In this document: in pieces, positions 62,501 through 63,474 of the stretch
Position numbering within the stretch: position 1 is the first letter of the stretch
Layout of the letters: each line of letters opens with the position of its first letter
Source of the DNA: Sabellastarte sp. h YS-2021
Taxonomy: Eukaryota > Annelida > Polychaeta > Sabellida > Sabellidae
NCBI GenBank assembly: GCA_964017235.1
Contig: OZ024936.1
Span: forward strand, 53,619,028-53,683,027
Reading direction: 5' to 3'
DNA length: 64,000 nt
Made by a program: the position numbers and the translations under genes
Notes under the pieces: model-generated
Told to the model about the DNA's origin: nothing
Databases searched by the model: none
Seen by the model: the letters and a program-made list of their open reading frames with translations, nothing else

Positions 62501-63236
62501 AGTATAATAATTGCCTCCTTTTGTCCAGGACCCACGCACACATAAAAATATGCAGATATGCTCACTGCCTATGGAATAATGTCAACCAGAGAGTAATTAA
62601 AGATACATTGAAAATAAAACTTGTGAAAACTCAAATTTTTCCATTGGCGAAGACCTATACACATAAAAAATTTCTGTTTACTTCTTTAGAAGTAATCATA
62701 AACACAGACAGACAAATGAACCCAAAAAGATAACCTTGGTGGAGATGATAATTTATTTAGTAGAAAATTTCCCAAAAGTCAAAGAATTATTAGAAGGTGG
62801 TTCCCTATCATGCTGTGCTGAATATCACATTTTTTCACTCTATCAGATCCTTCTGTCACAATATCCTGCACATTACCAACGACTATATTCTGAGATTATT
62901 ATATTACAATATCATATCTTTTATAATATAGTTTACTCGACTTCTGTTTGCTTTAGATCTAAAAATTGTACAATTCTACAGCCCTTTTAAACTCATCTTA
63001 CCTGACACTTCTATACAGTTCTTTCTGTGTACTCTCAGCCCTTTCAGTCACAATCTCTAGCAGGTTGCTGATCACTGTGTTCTTGTTTTGTAAACTCTCC
63101 ATTTCTTCAATGAGTTCCTGCTCCCTGACTCTGAATGAGGAGAACATTCTGTCCATGTCCTCCCTGTACTCGCTGATCTCTATCTCCAGTCGAGTATTTT
63201 CCTCCTCACGGTTTTTAATGGCTGTCCTTACATCCT
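7891..63236 (-). CDS. Large multi-exon coiled-coil protein gene (21 internal exons seen; ends outside window)
   Basis: Twenty-one exons, listed separately, each have AG/GT boundaries, and their phases join without a break to give about 1,049 residues. The product is rich in Lys, Glu, Gln and Leu in heptad spacing and predicts as near-continuous coiled coil. Non-coiled stretches are a Ser-rich linker in exon b, a Gly/Pro/Lys linker in exon q and the Thr/Asp-rich tail of exon u. No signal peptide or membrane segment is seen. All Trp residues lie in a recurring module close to W-x2-E-[RK]-x2-L. A cytoskeletal or centrosomal scaffold is the usual role of such proteins. I considered the MTCL/SOGA microtubule-linker family but cannot confirm it. 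Introns run from about 370 nt to 12.7 kb and hold all the transposons described between 8 and 63 kb. Confidence 0.88.
8090..8405 (-). mobile_element. LINE 3'-end relic
   Basis: On the minus strand a broken frame reads residues typical of the C-terminus of CR1/L2-type non-LTR reverse transcriptases (NKLPQAI then GFRKQLKIYLFRL). In-frame stops are present. It is related to the relic at 63,475-64,000. Confidence 0.6.
9215..9290 (-). repeat. SINE/LINE tail fragment
   Basis: On the minus strand it carries the tail motif seen at 35,895, 36,285 and 40,580: CTTAGAGTC, then GAGATTTAGCACTATAAA, then an AT-rich short repeat. Confidence 0.5.
9623..9802 (-). CDS. Coiled-coil gene, exon t
   Basis: 180 nt, 60 codons, phase 0 at both ends; acceptor CCCTATAG, donor GTAAAAACAT. 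The product begins LEGQSQELASLQKSLVDLQY, contains EQWSLERNRILKELEG and ends KSRINDLLAE. Confidence 0.9.
10513..10884 (+). mobile_element. Helentron-like non-autonomous element B1
   Basis: It starts CTAGGCCAAC and ends CCGGTGGATACAA, between A on the left and T on the right, with no target duplication. Inside are about two units of a 150-bp repeat (landmarks AACCTCTAGGACCAATAATA and TTAAGTTTGGCTATCCTCA). GTATCCACTGG near the left end and CCGGTGGATAC near the right end are subterminal inverted repeats. It aligns with B2 (36,866-37,754) from the first to the last base. Confidence 0.7.
11730..11945 (-). mobile_element. LINE 3'-end relic
   Basis: The minus strand reads RAFRSAAPRQWNGLPAEP, the conserved AP-x-x-WN-x-LP motif near the end of many non-LTR reverse transcriptases. 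Nearby sequence (GCGCCTATTGTGGCTAAGTG) looks like a 3' tail. Confidence 0.6.
11995..12113 (-). mobile_element. Left half of a split TA-flanked MITE
   Basis: It matches the reverse complement of the full MITE copies (for example 56,532-56,760), from the degraded terminal repeat through TCGCCACATATCTGAAATTC to TATAGTAAA. The remaining half resumes at 14,574. The break marks the insertion point of the element at 12,114-14,573. Confidence 0.8.
12180..12433 (+). repeat. Two B-type repeat units
   Basis: It shares TTTAAGTTTGGCTACCC, GGGGCCCAAGGT, AACCTCTAGGACCAATAATA and CCATGATTTCCTATAAG with B1 and B2. It links this element to the same family. Confidence 0.75.
12434..13060 (+). repeat. 133-bp tandem satellite, about 4.5 units
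   Basis: Units start near 12,434, 12,571, 12,701, 12,832 and 12,965 with GAGTTATTTGAGAAAAATTG variants. Each holds ATACTTTTAGAGATAATTCG and TGTGAAAGCTCTCCCAAAAG. Confidence 0.85.
13160..14180 (+). repeat. 154-bp tandem satellite, about 6.5 units
   Basis: AACATATTTAAACAAAATAC variants recur at about 13,166, 13,319, 13,473, 13,629, 13,786, 13,940 and 14,107. The unit is a diverged, longer relative of the 133-bp repeat just upstream: both keep ACAGGTCTG...TTCAC, AAAAGTAGGTGAA and TGCAATACTTTT. Confidence 0.85.
14185..14500 (+). repeat. 151-bp direct duplication
   Basis: Two nearly identical copies starting near 14,190 and 14,343, with CACAGGCCTAATTTAGACAT and GATAGGGTGGCGAGTCCTCT in each. Confidence 0.85.
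14574..14697 (-). mobile_element. Right half of the split MITE
   Basis: It resumes at TTAAGGCTTTTTG, exactly where the left half stops, and runs to the terminal repeat ending TTACTCTA at 14,697. Confidence 0.8.
14803..14912 (-). CDS. Coiled-coil gene, exon s
   Basis: 110 nt; acceptor TTTTCTATAG, donor GTAAATGT. Two bases complete Glu from exon r. The product begins IEKARESDRKDLQISMDGKE and ends KTWISEKKKLQERNKK, with Trp 13 residues before the last residue, as in exons o and p. Confidence 0.88.
15050..15279 (+). mobile_element. TA-flanked MITE, copy 1
   Basis: 230 bp from TA to TA. Terminal inverted repeats begin GAGTAAGAAATCTAAAATTC; each arm holds the internal repeat ATTCGCCA twice. It is one of five full copies (also 34,667, 35,424, 56,532 and 62,160). 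TA target sites fit the Tc1/mariner superfamily. No coding. Confidence 0.88.
15890..16085 (+). repeat. Dispersed repeat (also at 44,125-44,250)
   Basis: It shares AAAGAGCATC, GCC(T/C)GGGGAAATA, TCAACACCAT and AGTACAAAGA with the copy at 44.1 kb. Here the middle is interrupted by an 18-base T tract flanked by a repeated CCATGAGATATGGAAGGAGT. Class unknown. Confidence 0.6.
16090..16700 (+). repeat. Satellite array A2 (about 145 bp, 4 units) with hairpin end
   Basis: Same unit as A1. It ends ACCCGCACAGCACTTAGAGG followed by GGGGTAAAAA. Confidence 0.85.
16701..17404. other. No recognisable feature
   Basis: Intronic AT-rich sequence between arrays A2 and A3. A repeated CTGTAACT-type phrase near 16,870 and 17,090 is too short to call. 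Confidence 0.4.
17405..17710 (+). repeat. Satellite array A3 (2 units) with hairpin end
   Basis: Short member of the A family, ending CCCACAGCCCTTAAAGTCTG then TGGGGTAAATA. Confidence 0.85.
17711..20732. other. Intron without recognisable feature
   Basis: AT-rich, no exon with both splice sites and no clear repeat edge. A small open frame at 18,762-18,968 has no coding character. Confidence 0.4.
20733..20819 (-). CDS. Coiled-coil gene, exon r
   Basis: 87 nt; acceptor TTTTTGTACAG, donor GTGAGTTAAA. Two bases complete Gly from exon q; it ends with one base. The product KMTGEEVLDTKVKEESQKLI continues KNLQTQIK. A pogo-like MITE starts only 30 bp upstream of its 3' splice site. Confidence 0.87.
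20850..21027 (+). mobile_element. pogo/Tigger-like MITE
   Basis: 178 bp with imperfect terminal inverted repeats around AGAACCTCTATTATCC at the left and GATAATAGAGGTTATACAG at the right, flanked by TA. The end resembles pogo/Tigger termini. No coding. It lies just upstream of the exon r acceptor. Confidence 0.7.
21028..22410. other. Intron without recognisable feature
   Basis: It includes one lone TTTCAGATTTCTTACTCTA near 21,346-21,364, probably the end of a decayed TA-flanked MITE. Nothing else seen. Confidence 0.4.
22450..22943 (+). repeat. Left minisatellite arm of the foldback element
   Basis: About 23 units of 20-21 bp, C-rich on the plus strand (GTTCCCACAAG core), with variants ATTACC and ATACTAA. 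Confidence 0.9.
22944..23344. other. Central spacer of the foldback element
   Basis: Non-repetitive except for two adjacent perfect copies of a 30-bp sequence containing TACAGGTATACTGCAATATT (about 23,139-23,200). No coding sequence recognised. Confidence 0.7.
23345..24990 (-). repeat. Right minisatellite arm of the foldback element
   Basis: About 75 units with core CTTGTGGGAACGACTTTCTA, opposite in orientation to the left arm. A copy of the spacer edge (GCCATAAAACAGGCATTTTG, about 23,790-23,835) lies inside, and blocks of several units repeat (about 23,500-23,625 and 23,990-24,140). The arm therefore grew by block duplication. Confidence 0.9.
25403..25937. mobile_element. PIF/Harbinger-like MITE with TTA target duplication
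   Basis: Terminal inverted repeats are imperfect (TACCCCTTTCACACTACAGG at left; complement TGCCCCTTACGCACTATAGG at right). TTA flanks both ends (25,400-25,402 and 25,938-25,940), the usual Harbinger target. 535 bp; no transposase recognised. Confidence 0.75.
25941..27112. other. Intron without recognisable feature
   Basis: AT-rich sequence between the Harbinger-like MITE and exon q. A frame at 26,647-26,907 has no recognised homology. Confidence 0.4.
27113..27215 (-). CDS. Coiled-coil gene, exon q (Gly/Pro linker)
   Basis: 103 nt; acceptor TTCTTTCCAG, donor GTGTGTATT. Starts in phase 0 and ends with one base of a split Gly codon. The product begins EEQSGGKSASTVSEFRAKFE and continues KFGGPAGKGKPGST, a flexible basic linker. 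It lies 12.7 kb from exon p, the largest intron, which holds the second DIRS element. Confidence 0.86.
27420..28300. repeat. Satellite element C (about 154-bp unit, 2.5-3 units)
   Basis: Units around 27,520, 27,675 and 27,830 repeat ACTTGCCAGTAGAC, GAAATCGCTCTAGCTCGCTC and AAATTCAAGATGGCCGCCAA. The segment is bounded by AAAGCGTCCC at the left and CAAGCGTCCC at the right. Unit size and layout resemble the A and B families, but sequence differs. Confidence 0.7.
28301..29048. other. Intron without recognisable feature
   Basis: Nothing recognised between satellite element C and the second DIRS element. Confidence 0.4.
29051..29260 (+). repeat. DIRS 2 left terminal region (3' end of element)
   Basis: 29,081-29,260 pairs with 34,295-34,480 in inverted orientation. 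29,051-29,105 also pairs with 29,305-29,359 at 54 of 55 positions, so this end can form a long hairpin. Confidence 0.88.
29305..29404 (+). repeat. DIRS 2 internal complementary region
   Basis: First half (TGTTAGGAAATGGTAAGTAT onward) is the complement of the left end; second half (TATAGCGAAATACCCTTACC onward) is the complement of the right end. Joined in this order, it mirrors a circle junction of the two ends. Confidence 0.85.
31186..32292 (-). pseudogene. DIRS 2 RT/RNase H fragments
   Basis: Pieces in several minus-strand frames: YQFTALPCNMATVPLQFTKV (RT motif B region), RQYIDGWLMR (motif C with Gly in place of the second Asp), LGWITISKVRFISNS and VGLQFDLRVGLVFPTRR (thumb), DNLLVVAYMNRQGG and LDVLPDSLSR (RNase H). 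Frameshifts and stops separate them. No clear gag or recombinase frame remains. Confidence 0.8.
34295..34485 (-). repeat. DIRS 2 right terminal repeat (5' end of element)
   Basis: Inverted copy of 29,081-29,260, continuing to GGTATTTCGCTATA at about 34,480. Confidence 0.88.
34667..34894 (+). mobile_element. TA-flanked MITE, copy 2
   Basis: Full copy with matched ends, starting 182 bp outside DIRS 2. Confidence 0.88.
35424..35652 (+). mobile_element. TA-flanked MITE, copy 3
   Basis: Full copy, 530 bp after copy 2, same orientation, independent flanks. Confidence 0.88.
35895..35970 (-). repeat. SINE/LINE tail fragment
   Basis: On the minus strand: GCGCCTTAGAGTCTGCC, AGAGATTAAGCGCTATAAAA, then an ATTAGA-type short repeat. 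Same tail as the 5S-headed SINE at 40.2-40.65 kb. Confidence 0.65.
35990..36345 (+). mobile_element. LINE 3'-end relic with tail
   Basis: The plus strand reads CNDLPDVVYFAQTLACFRKK, the C-terminal region of a non-LTR reverse transcriptase. It ends in CTTGGAGTCTGGCTTGGCAG, AGATTAAGCGCAATAAAAG, the same tail as nearby SINE fragments. It also contains sequence resembling a 42-nt exon, which I reject. Confidence 0.65.
36866..37754 (-). mobile_element. Helentron-like non-autonomous element B2
   Basis: On the minus strand it begins CTAGACCTACGCATTGGAGA and ends in the hairpin CCACCGGATGCCTCCGGTGG followed by CTACAA. It is flanked A|T without target duplication. It aligns with B1 at both ends and holds about three B units (GACCTTGGGCCCCTCCTTCA, TTATTATTGGTCCTAGAG). 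No coding. Confidence 0.75.
38289..38353. repeat. Perfect 26-bp hairpin
   Basis: Arms 38,289-38,314 and 38,328-38,353 (TTGAGCCAAAAATCAGCTCA...) pair perfectly around a 13-base loop. Related phrases occur at 38,235 and 60,580 (GTTGAGCTAAAAATTAG). Small palindromic MITE or hairpin RNA source; undecided. Confidence 0.75.
39225..39775. repeat. Tandem repeat of about 225 bp, 2.5 units
   Basis: AATTTCTTTGGT recurs at about 39,297, 39,518 and 39,748. CTGTTAGCTGGATGTAT and GAGGAAATATGTACGTTG each occur twice. It ends about 140 bp before exon p. Confidence 0.85.
39918..40085 (-). CDS. Coiled-coil gene, exon p
   Basis: 168 nt, 56 codons, phase 0 at both ends; acceptor TTGATTAACAG, donor GTGAGGTC. The product begins TDEKLSKLSILEKDMEDVKN and ends NAWNSERFQLQARVKK, with Trp again 13 residues before the last residue. 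A 225-bp tandem repeat ends about 140 bp downstream. Confidence 0.9.
40195..40655 (+). mobile_element. 5S rRNA-headed SINE (SINE3-like)
   Basis: 40,360-40,414 matches the 3' half of animal 5S rRNA including the internal promoter: AAGTTAAGCAAC, then ATTAGTACTGGGATAGGTGA, close to TTAGTACTTGGATGGGTGAC. The 3' end (40,580-40,655) carries the LINE-like tail AAGATTAAGTGCCATAAAAG and an AATTAGAATTAG short repeat. A 5S head plus a LINE tail is the SINE3 plan. The 5' part of the 5S is poorly preserved. Confidence 0.65.
40920..41078 (-). CDS. Coiled-coil gene, exon o
   Basis: 159 nt, 53 codons, phase 0 at both ends; acceptor TACACTTCAG, donor GTGAGTCACC. The product begins SEHHVMSLRAENDQQLDLIQ and ends VSWNEEREHLLKKIRD, with Trp exactly 13 residues before the last residue. 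Confidence 0.9.
41170..41560 (+). repeat. Dispersed repeat, two tandem copies
   Basis: Two related stretches (about 41,190-41,335 and 41,370-41,560) share GGTATCCA, ATGATC, TTCCTA and TTCATTA. A third related copy is at 62,455-62,760. Class unknown. Confidence 0.5.
41625..41665. repeat. Poly-A rich tracts
   Basis: Two A runs near 41,632-41,654. A further 23-base A tract lies at 41,986-42,006. Confidence 0.8.
42300..42440 (+). repeat. Dispersed repeat ending in (CAGA)n
   Basis: ACCAAATTTGAGCTTGATTG, TTTTGAGTTATAAGGGTGAA, then five CAGA units at 42,417-42,436. Confidence 0.55.
42590..42910 (-). mobile_element. tRNA-derived SINE
   Basis: On the minus strand a tRNA-like head has an A box (TGGCCTAGTGGGTAAC) and B box (GGGTTCAAACCC). 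An unrelated body follows, then a tail with TAGTGCTTTGAGTCC and GATATTGCGTTGAGTATAAA. The acceptor stem is not conserved, so this is not a tRNA gene. Confidence 0.65.
43159..43227 (-). CDS. Coiled-coil gene, exon n (small)
   Basis: 69 nt, 23 codons, phase 0 at both ends; acceptor TTTTGACAG, donor GTGAATTTAC. The product begins AEKIGLEELYEGKVKILQEQ and ends LKQ. Confidence 0.82.
43345..43745. repeat. Dispersed CCATGAC-rich repeat
   Basis: TTCCATGACTCCTCCATGAC at the left and TTCCAGGTTTTCCATGACTG at the right, with related phrases between. Boundaries unclear. Confidence 0.4.
44125..44250 (+). repeat. Dispersed repeat (second copy of 15,890-16,085)
   Basis: Shares AAAGAGCATCAGAGATACC-like start, AGCCTGGGGAAATA, TTCAACACCAT and AGTACAAAGA. 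Confidence 0.6.
44545..46070 (+). repeat. Satellite array A4 (about 145 bp, 10 units) with hairpin end
   Basis: The longest A array. Units repeat ACCAATGTCCCTACCAAGTA, TCAACTTCCTACACCTTACG, GAGATATAGCC and CACTACGGCAAGGTCAAAGG. The right end is GACAGCCCTTTACGGCTGTG then GGGTAAAAA. Perfect AGGTCAAAGGTCA occurs at 45,296 and 45,580. Open frames here only translate the repeat. Confidence 0.9.
46418..46540 (-). CDS. Coiled-coil gene, exon m
   Basis: 123 nt, 41 codons, phase 0 at both ends; acceptor TTAATTCCAG, donor GTATGAAA. The product begins ISQESSRKTAIPVMHETTVE, a Ser/Thr-rich linker, then becomes helical (MSEELKAKLERKDLMYK). Confidence 0.86.
46541..47361. other. Intron without recognisable feature
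   Basis: AT-rich; nothing recognised between exon m and the tRNA gene. Confidence 0.4.
47362..47433 (+). tRNA. tRNA-Pro (anticodon TGG)
   Basis: 72 nt. Acceptor GGCTCGT pairs with ACGAGCC; discriminator C. Anticodon stem CTCGC/GCGAG encloses loop TTTGGGT, giving anticodon TGG at 47,394-47,396. The T arm GGTTCAAATCC is also the B box; the A box is TGGTCTAGGGGT. No intron. CCA is not encoded, as expected in eukaryotes. A TTTT lies about 10-20 bases downstream. It sits on the plus strand in an intron of the minus-strand coiled-coil gene. Confidence 0.96.
47434..48190. other. Intron without recognisable feature
   Basis: Nothing recognised between the tRNA gene and exon l. Confidence 0.4.
48191..48322 (-). 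CDS. Coiled-coil gene, exon l
   Basis: 132 nt, 44 codons, phase 0 at both ends; acceptor CATTTTTCAG, donor GTGATGAAAA. The product begins ADAKKWMSEREDLEKTIAEK and ends REVEQLKQQ. The Trp module is at its start. Confidence 0.88.
48370..48620 (+). mobile_element. LINE 3'-end relic
   Basis: The plus strand reads LGLSFAQDAPKVWNELSDEI, the AP-x-x-WN-x-L motif of non-LTR reverse transcriptase C-termini, then degrades. Confidence 0.65.
48985..49431 (-). CDS. Coiled-coil gene, exon k (largest)
   Basis: 447 nt, 149 codons, phase 0 at both ends; acceptor TTTTTGTAAAG, donor GTGAGATT. The product begins DRENELKVAEKRCTEFESQA and ends DELQKLKKDSK. Near-continuous coiled coil with one break at HSMRMTGGMKESEA. 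No Trp. It is several times longer than its neighbours and may represent fused smaller exons (inference). Confidence 0.9.
49742..49929. mobile_element. Solo terminal fragment of the 5' DIRS-like element family
   Basis: It aligns with 5,271-5,464 (GATGCTATGA, CTGTCTAGACAGGAAGGA, GCACAGTACC, GTATTAACGCAATAAAATA) at perhaps 80% by eye. No coding body adjoins it. It lies in the 610-nt intron between exons j and k. Confidence 0.8.
49953..50003 (-). pseudogene. Decayed copy of the 3' end of exon j
   Basis: On the minus strand GCCATCAGACAGGCCAGAAG matches exon j CCATTAGACAGGCCATGAAG and continues GAAAC. It lies 39 bp past the real donor. Frame is not kept and no donor is seen. Confidence 0.5.
50042..50215 (-). 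CDS. Coiled-coil gene, exon j
   Basis: 174 nt, 58 codons, phase 0 at both ends; acceptor TATATTTAG, donor GTATGATAAA. The product begins IKDKDKKIKSLNEDIRHRDD and ends DQTIRQAMKKLQ. A degraded copy of its 3' end lies about 40-90 bp downstream in the intron (49,953-50,003). Confidence 0.88.
50570..51070 (-). pseudogene. Three decayed look-alikes of exon i
   Basis: Plus-strand blocks at 50,571-50,650, 50,880-50,960 and 50,988-51,068 each start with CTACC (a donor complement as in exon i) and then hold a form of GTCTGTATTTGTACTTCAT, the phrase at about 51,209-51,228 in exon i. They are frame-broken and shortened. The surrounding CACATGA(C/T) flank is also repeated. Confidence 0.5.
51113..51338 (-). 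CDS. Coiled-coil gene, exon i
   Basis: 226 nt. The acceptor TTGTTAAAAG is weak, with a thin pyrimidine tract; the donor is GTAGATG. The first base completes Arg from exon h, then come 75 codons beginning NKEDIIKQKDEIIKRKEDLI and ending KSNNKDLGAQ. No Trp. Downstream in the same intron are at least three decayed look-alikes of its 3' part (50,570-51,070). Confidence 0.87.
51746..51837 (-). CDS. Coiled-coil gene, exon h
   Basis: 92 nt; acceptor TTATCTTAG, donor GTAAGTGG. Phase 0 at the start, two bases (AG) at the end. The product begins SEEKQKSELEKWEKDKKSME and ends with split Arg. It contains one Trp module. Confidence 0.87.
51838..52179. other. Intron without recognisable feature
   Basis: Nothing recognised upstream of exon h before the LINE relic. 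Confidence 0.4.
52180..52790 (-). mobile_element. LINE 3'-end relic, the best preserved
   Basis: The minus strand reads SRFSHVTPTLKSLHWLPVKQ, then FKTLVLIHKYLTTGKP, and in a shifted frame APKLWNDWPLEIGTAPTLSC followed by FKRQFKTYLFQK. These are successive blocks of a CR1/L2-type non-LTR RT C-terminus. At least one frameshift. Confidence 0.8.
52773..52969. mobile_element. TA-flanked palindromic MITE
   Basis: Ends TACCGTATTTTTCCAAAATA and, inverted, TACCGTAAATTTCCAAAATA. Inside, AACCAGGCGTT is repeated several times. A half copy is at 60,050-60,095. It adjoins the LINE relic. Confidence 0.65.
53280..53530 (-). mobile_element. LINE 3'-end relic
   Basis: The minus strand reads TVNFLSYFRNKLQIYLFTKS, matching the last conserved block of non-LTR reverse transcriptases. 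Confidence 0.6.
53698..53802 (-). CDS. Coiled-coil gene, exon g
   Basis: 105 nt, 35 codons, phase 0 at both ends; acceptor ACTTTCAG, donor GTGAAGG. The product EQKQKLQMQEQLEQLKKSSE continues KSKTEIQGLKNKLDK. Gln-rich coiled coil without Trp. Confidence 0.87.
54081..54167 (-). CDS. Coiled-coil gene, exon f
   Basis: 87 nt, 29 codons, phase 0 at both ends; acceptor TTTTTTAG, donor GTAAGTC. The product begins DYKKKVEELHAEVKKQQ and continues FKWKLAGEDIER, again with a single Trp. Confidence 0.88.
54168..54972. other. Intron without recognisable feature
   Basis: AT-rich; nothing recognised. Confidence 0.4.
54973..55086 (-). CDS. Coiled-coil gene, exon e
   Basis: 114 nt, 38 codons, phase 0 at both ends; acceptor TTTGCAG, donor GTAAAATAT. 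The product SDAELKKLKEDLEKEEKAKS ends with AAWIWEKQSLETELK, a Trp module placed 12 residues before the exon end. Confidence 0.88.
55146..55361. mobile_element. MITE with about 40-bp terminal inverted repeats
   Basis: Left end TACACGGGTATCATTAATGT and right end complement TACACCGGTGTCATTAATGT. ATTAATGTTAGAC occurs twice in each arm. 216 bp, no coding. Confidence 0.65.
55440..56045. repeat. Degenerate tandem repeat of about 75 bp
   Basis: A phrase like GGAAAACCAGAGTGTAACT (variants GGCAGGACAACCAGAATGGA and CAGGGAAACCTGAATGAAAC) recurs about eight times at roughly 75-bp spacing. Old and diverged. Confidence 0.6.
56046..56531. other. Intron without recognisable feature
   Basis: AT-rich with a short ATA repeat near 56,200. 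Nothing else seen. Confidence 0.4.
56532..56760 (+). mobile_element. TA-flanked MITE, copy 4
   Basis: Full copy with matched 25-bp outer ends; about 80 bp from exon d. Confidence 0.88.
56843..56965 (-). CDS. Coiled-coil gene, exon d
   Basis: 123 nt, 41 codons, phase 0 at both ends; acceptor TTCTTAG, donor GTCAGGGC. The product VSVAQNQLKDANKKVKELRS continues KVDKITEENERLKTLQKSKE. Classic heptad spacing. A TA-flanked MITE begins about 80 bp downstream in the intron. Confidence 0.88.
57060..57365 (+). mobile_element. LINE 3'-end relic, rearranged
   Basis: The plus strand reads GRSFAFNTSKTWKDLPDNIH, an AP-x-x-W-x-LP-type block. A piece resembling the normally later block (TLKKFKT, LKSHIF) lies before it, so the relic is rearranged or from two copies. 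Confidence 0.55.
57665..59343 (-). repeat. 45-bp minisatellite abutting the exon c donor
   Basis: Units follow TACACTACCTCTCACTGTAA then TATTTGTTTCTCTTAACATA on the plus strand. On the gene strand each reads TTACAGTGAGAG|GTAGTGTATG, so it carries a donor-like GTAGTG and an acceptor-like TTACAG. The array runs straight into the true exon c donor AGAG|GTAGTTTATGTAATATG. 57,790-58,320 is an interruption without clear units. Confidence 0.85.
58333..59230. repeat. 450-bp higher-order duplication in the minisatellite
   Basis: Two adjacent 450-bp blocks of ten diverged 45-bp units are essentially identical by eye over their length, apart from the final unit. The duplication is recent, or an assembly artefact. 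Confidence 0.9.
59344..59508 (-). CDS. Coiled-coil gene, exon c
   Basis: 165 nt, phase 0 at both ends. The product begins EQFMKKIEWLERNLAEERQK and ends KDILLQE. It contains one Trp in a W-L-E-R variant of the module. The donor (AGAG|GTAGTTTATG) is the edge of a 45-bp minisatellite that fills the next 1.7 kb of intron and resembles this junction. Confidence 0.88.
60050..60095. mobile_element. Half copy of the 52.8-kb MITE
   Basis: CCAGGCATTATTTCCAAAAT then TTACGGTATCC matches the right end of 52,773-52,969. Confidence 0.5.
60603..61025 (+). repeat. Satellite array A5 (about 2.5 units) with hairpin end
   Basis: Same unit as A1-A4, with a perfect AGGTCAAAGGTCA at 60,631. It includes a run of about 18 C near 60,663-60,681. 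It ends GCACAGCCTTTAAAGGCTGT then GGGGTAAAAA. Confidence 0.88.
61726..61945 (+). mobile_element. tRNA-derived SINE with (AAAT)n tail
   Basis: The head has A box GTGGCGTAGTGGTAGC and B box GGCTCAAACCC. It ends ACATAAAACCCTAAATAAAT. Body about 220 bp. It differs in body from the SINE at 42.6-42.9 kb. Confidence 0.75.
62020..62131 (-). CDS. Coiled-coil gene, exon b (Ser-rich linker)
   Basis: 112 nt, acceptor CAATACAG, donor GTATTGCAT. The first base completes Arg with exon a. The product EASRSPSAMSDLSGISAGSD followed by EVFADGKETKIMEARLE is the only clearly non-helical stretch in the N-terminal half. Its Ser-Pro and acidic Ser motifs could be phosphorylation sites (inference). Ends in phase 0. 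Confidence 0.85.
62160..62388 (+). mobile_element. TA-flanked MITE, copy 5
   Basis: Full copy, 28 bp upstream of the exon b acceptor. Confidence 0.88.
62455..62760 (+). repeat. Dispersed repeat related to 41,170-41,560
   Basis: Shares the order: GTGTCCTGAATATGATCCA, a CTTTCCTAAA-type phrase, CTCCTTTTGTCCAGGACC. Diverged; boundaries approximate. Confidence 0.45.
63002..63236 (-). CDS. Coiled-coil gene, exon a (first in window)
   Basis: 235 nt between a TTTGCAG acceptor and a GTAAGATGAG donor. It begins with two bases of a split codon, so at least one exon lies upstream, beyond the window. The product begins DVRTAIKNREEENTRLEIEI and ends IVTERAESTQKELYRSV. It is strongly helical with heptad Leu/Ile/Met. 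It ends with two bases (AG) of the next codon, completed by exon b. Confidence 0.85.
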
Positions 63237-63474
63237 CTGCAAAGATTTACAAGCAATCAAGTTGTGTCCCCTTTGTCCACAGTGTATATCTGAGGTTTAC
63301 AGTTAAGATGGTTGTGAAAATTCTTGTCACTTAATGGAGAATTGAAAGCAAGCCAGATCTTGTAGGAGTTGCTGTTTACCTTGTTTGCAAATCCCAAAAG
63401 TTTTCTATTATCACCCTACTACATATAACATGTGATATAAAATAAGTAGACTAGAATAGAATAGAAACATTAAC

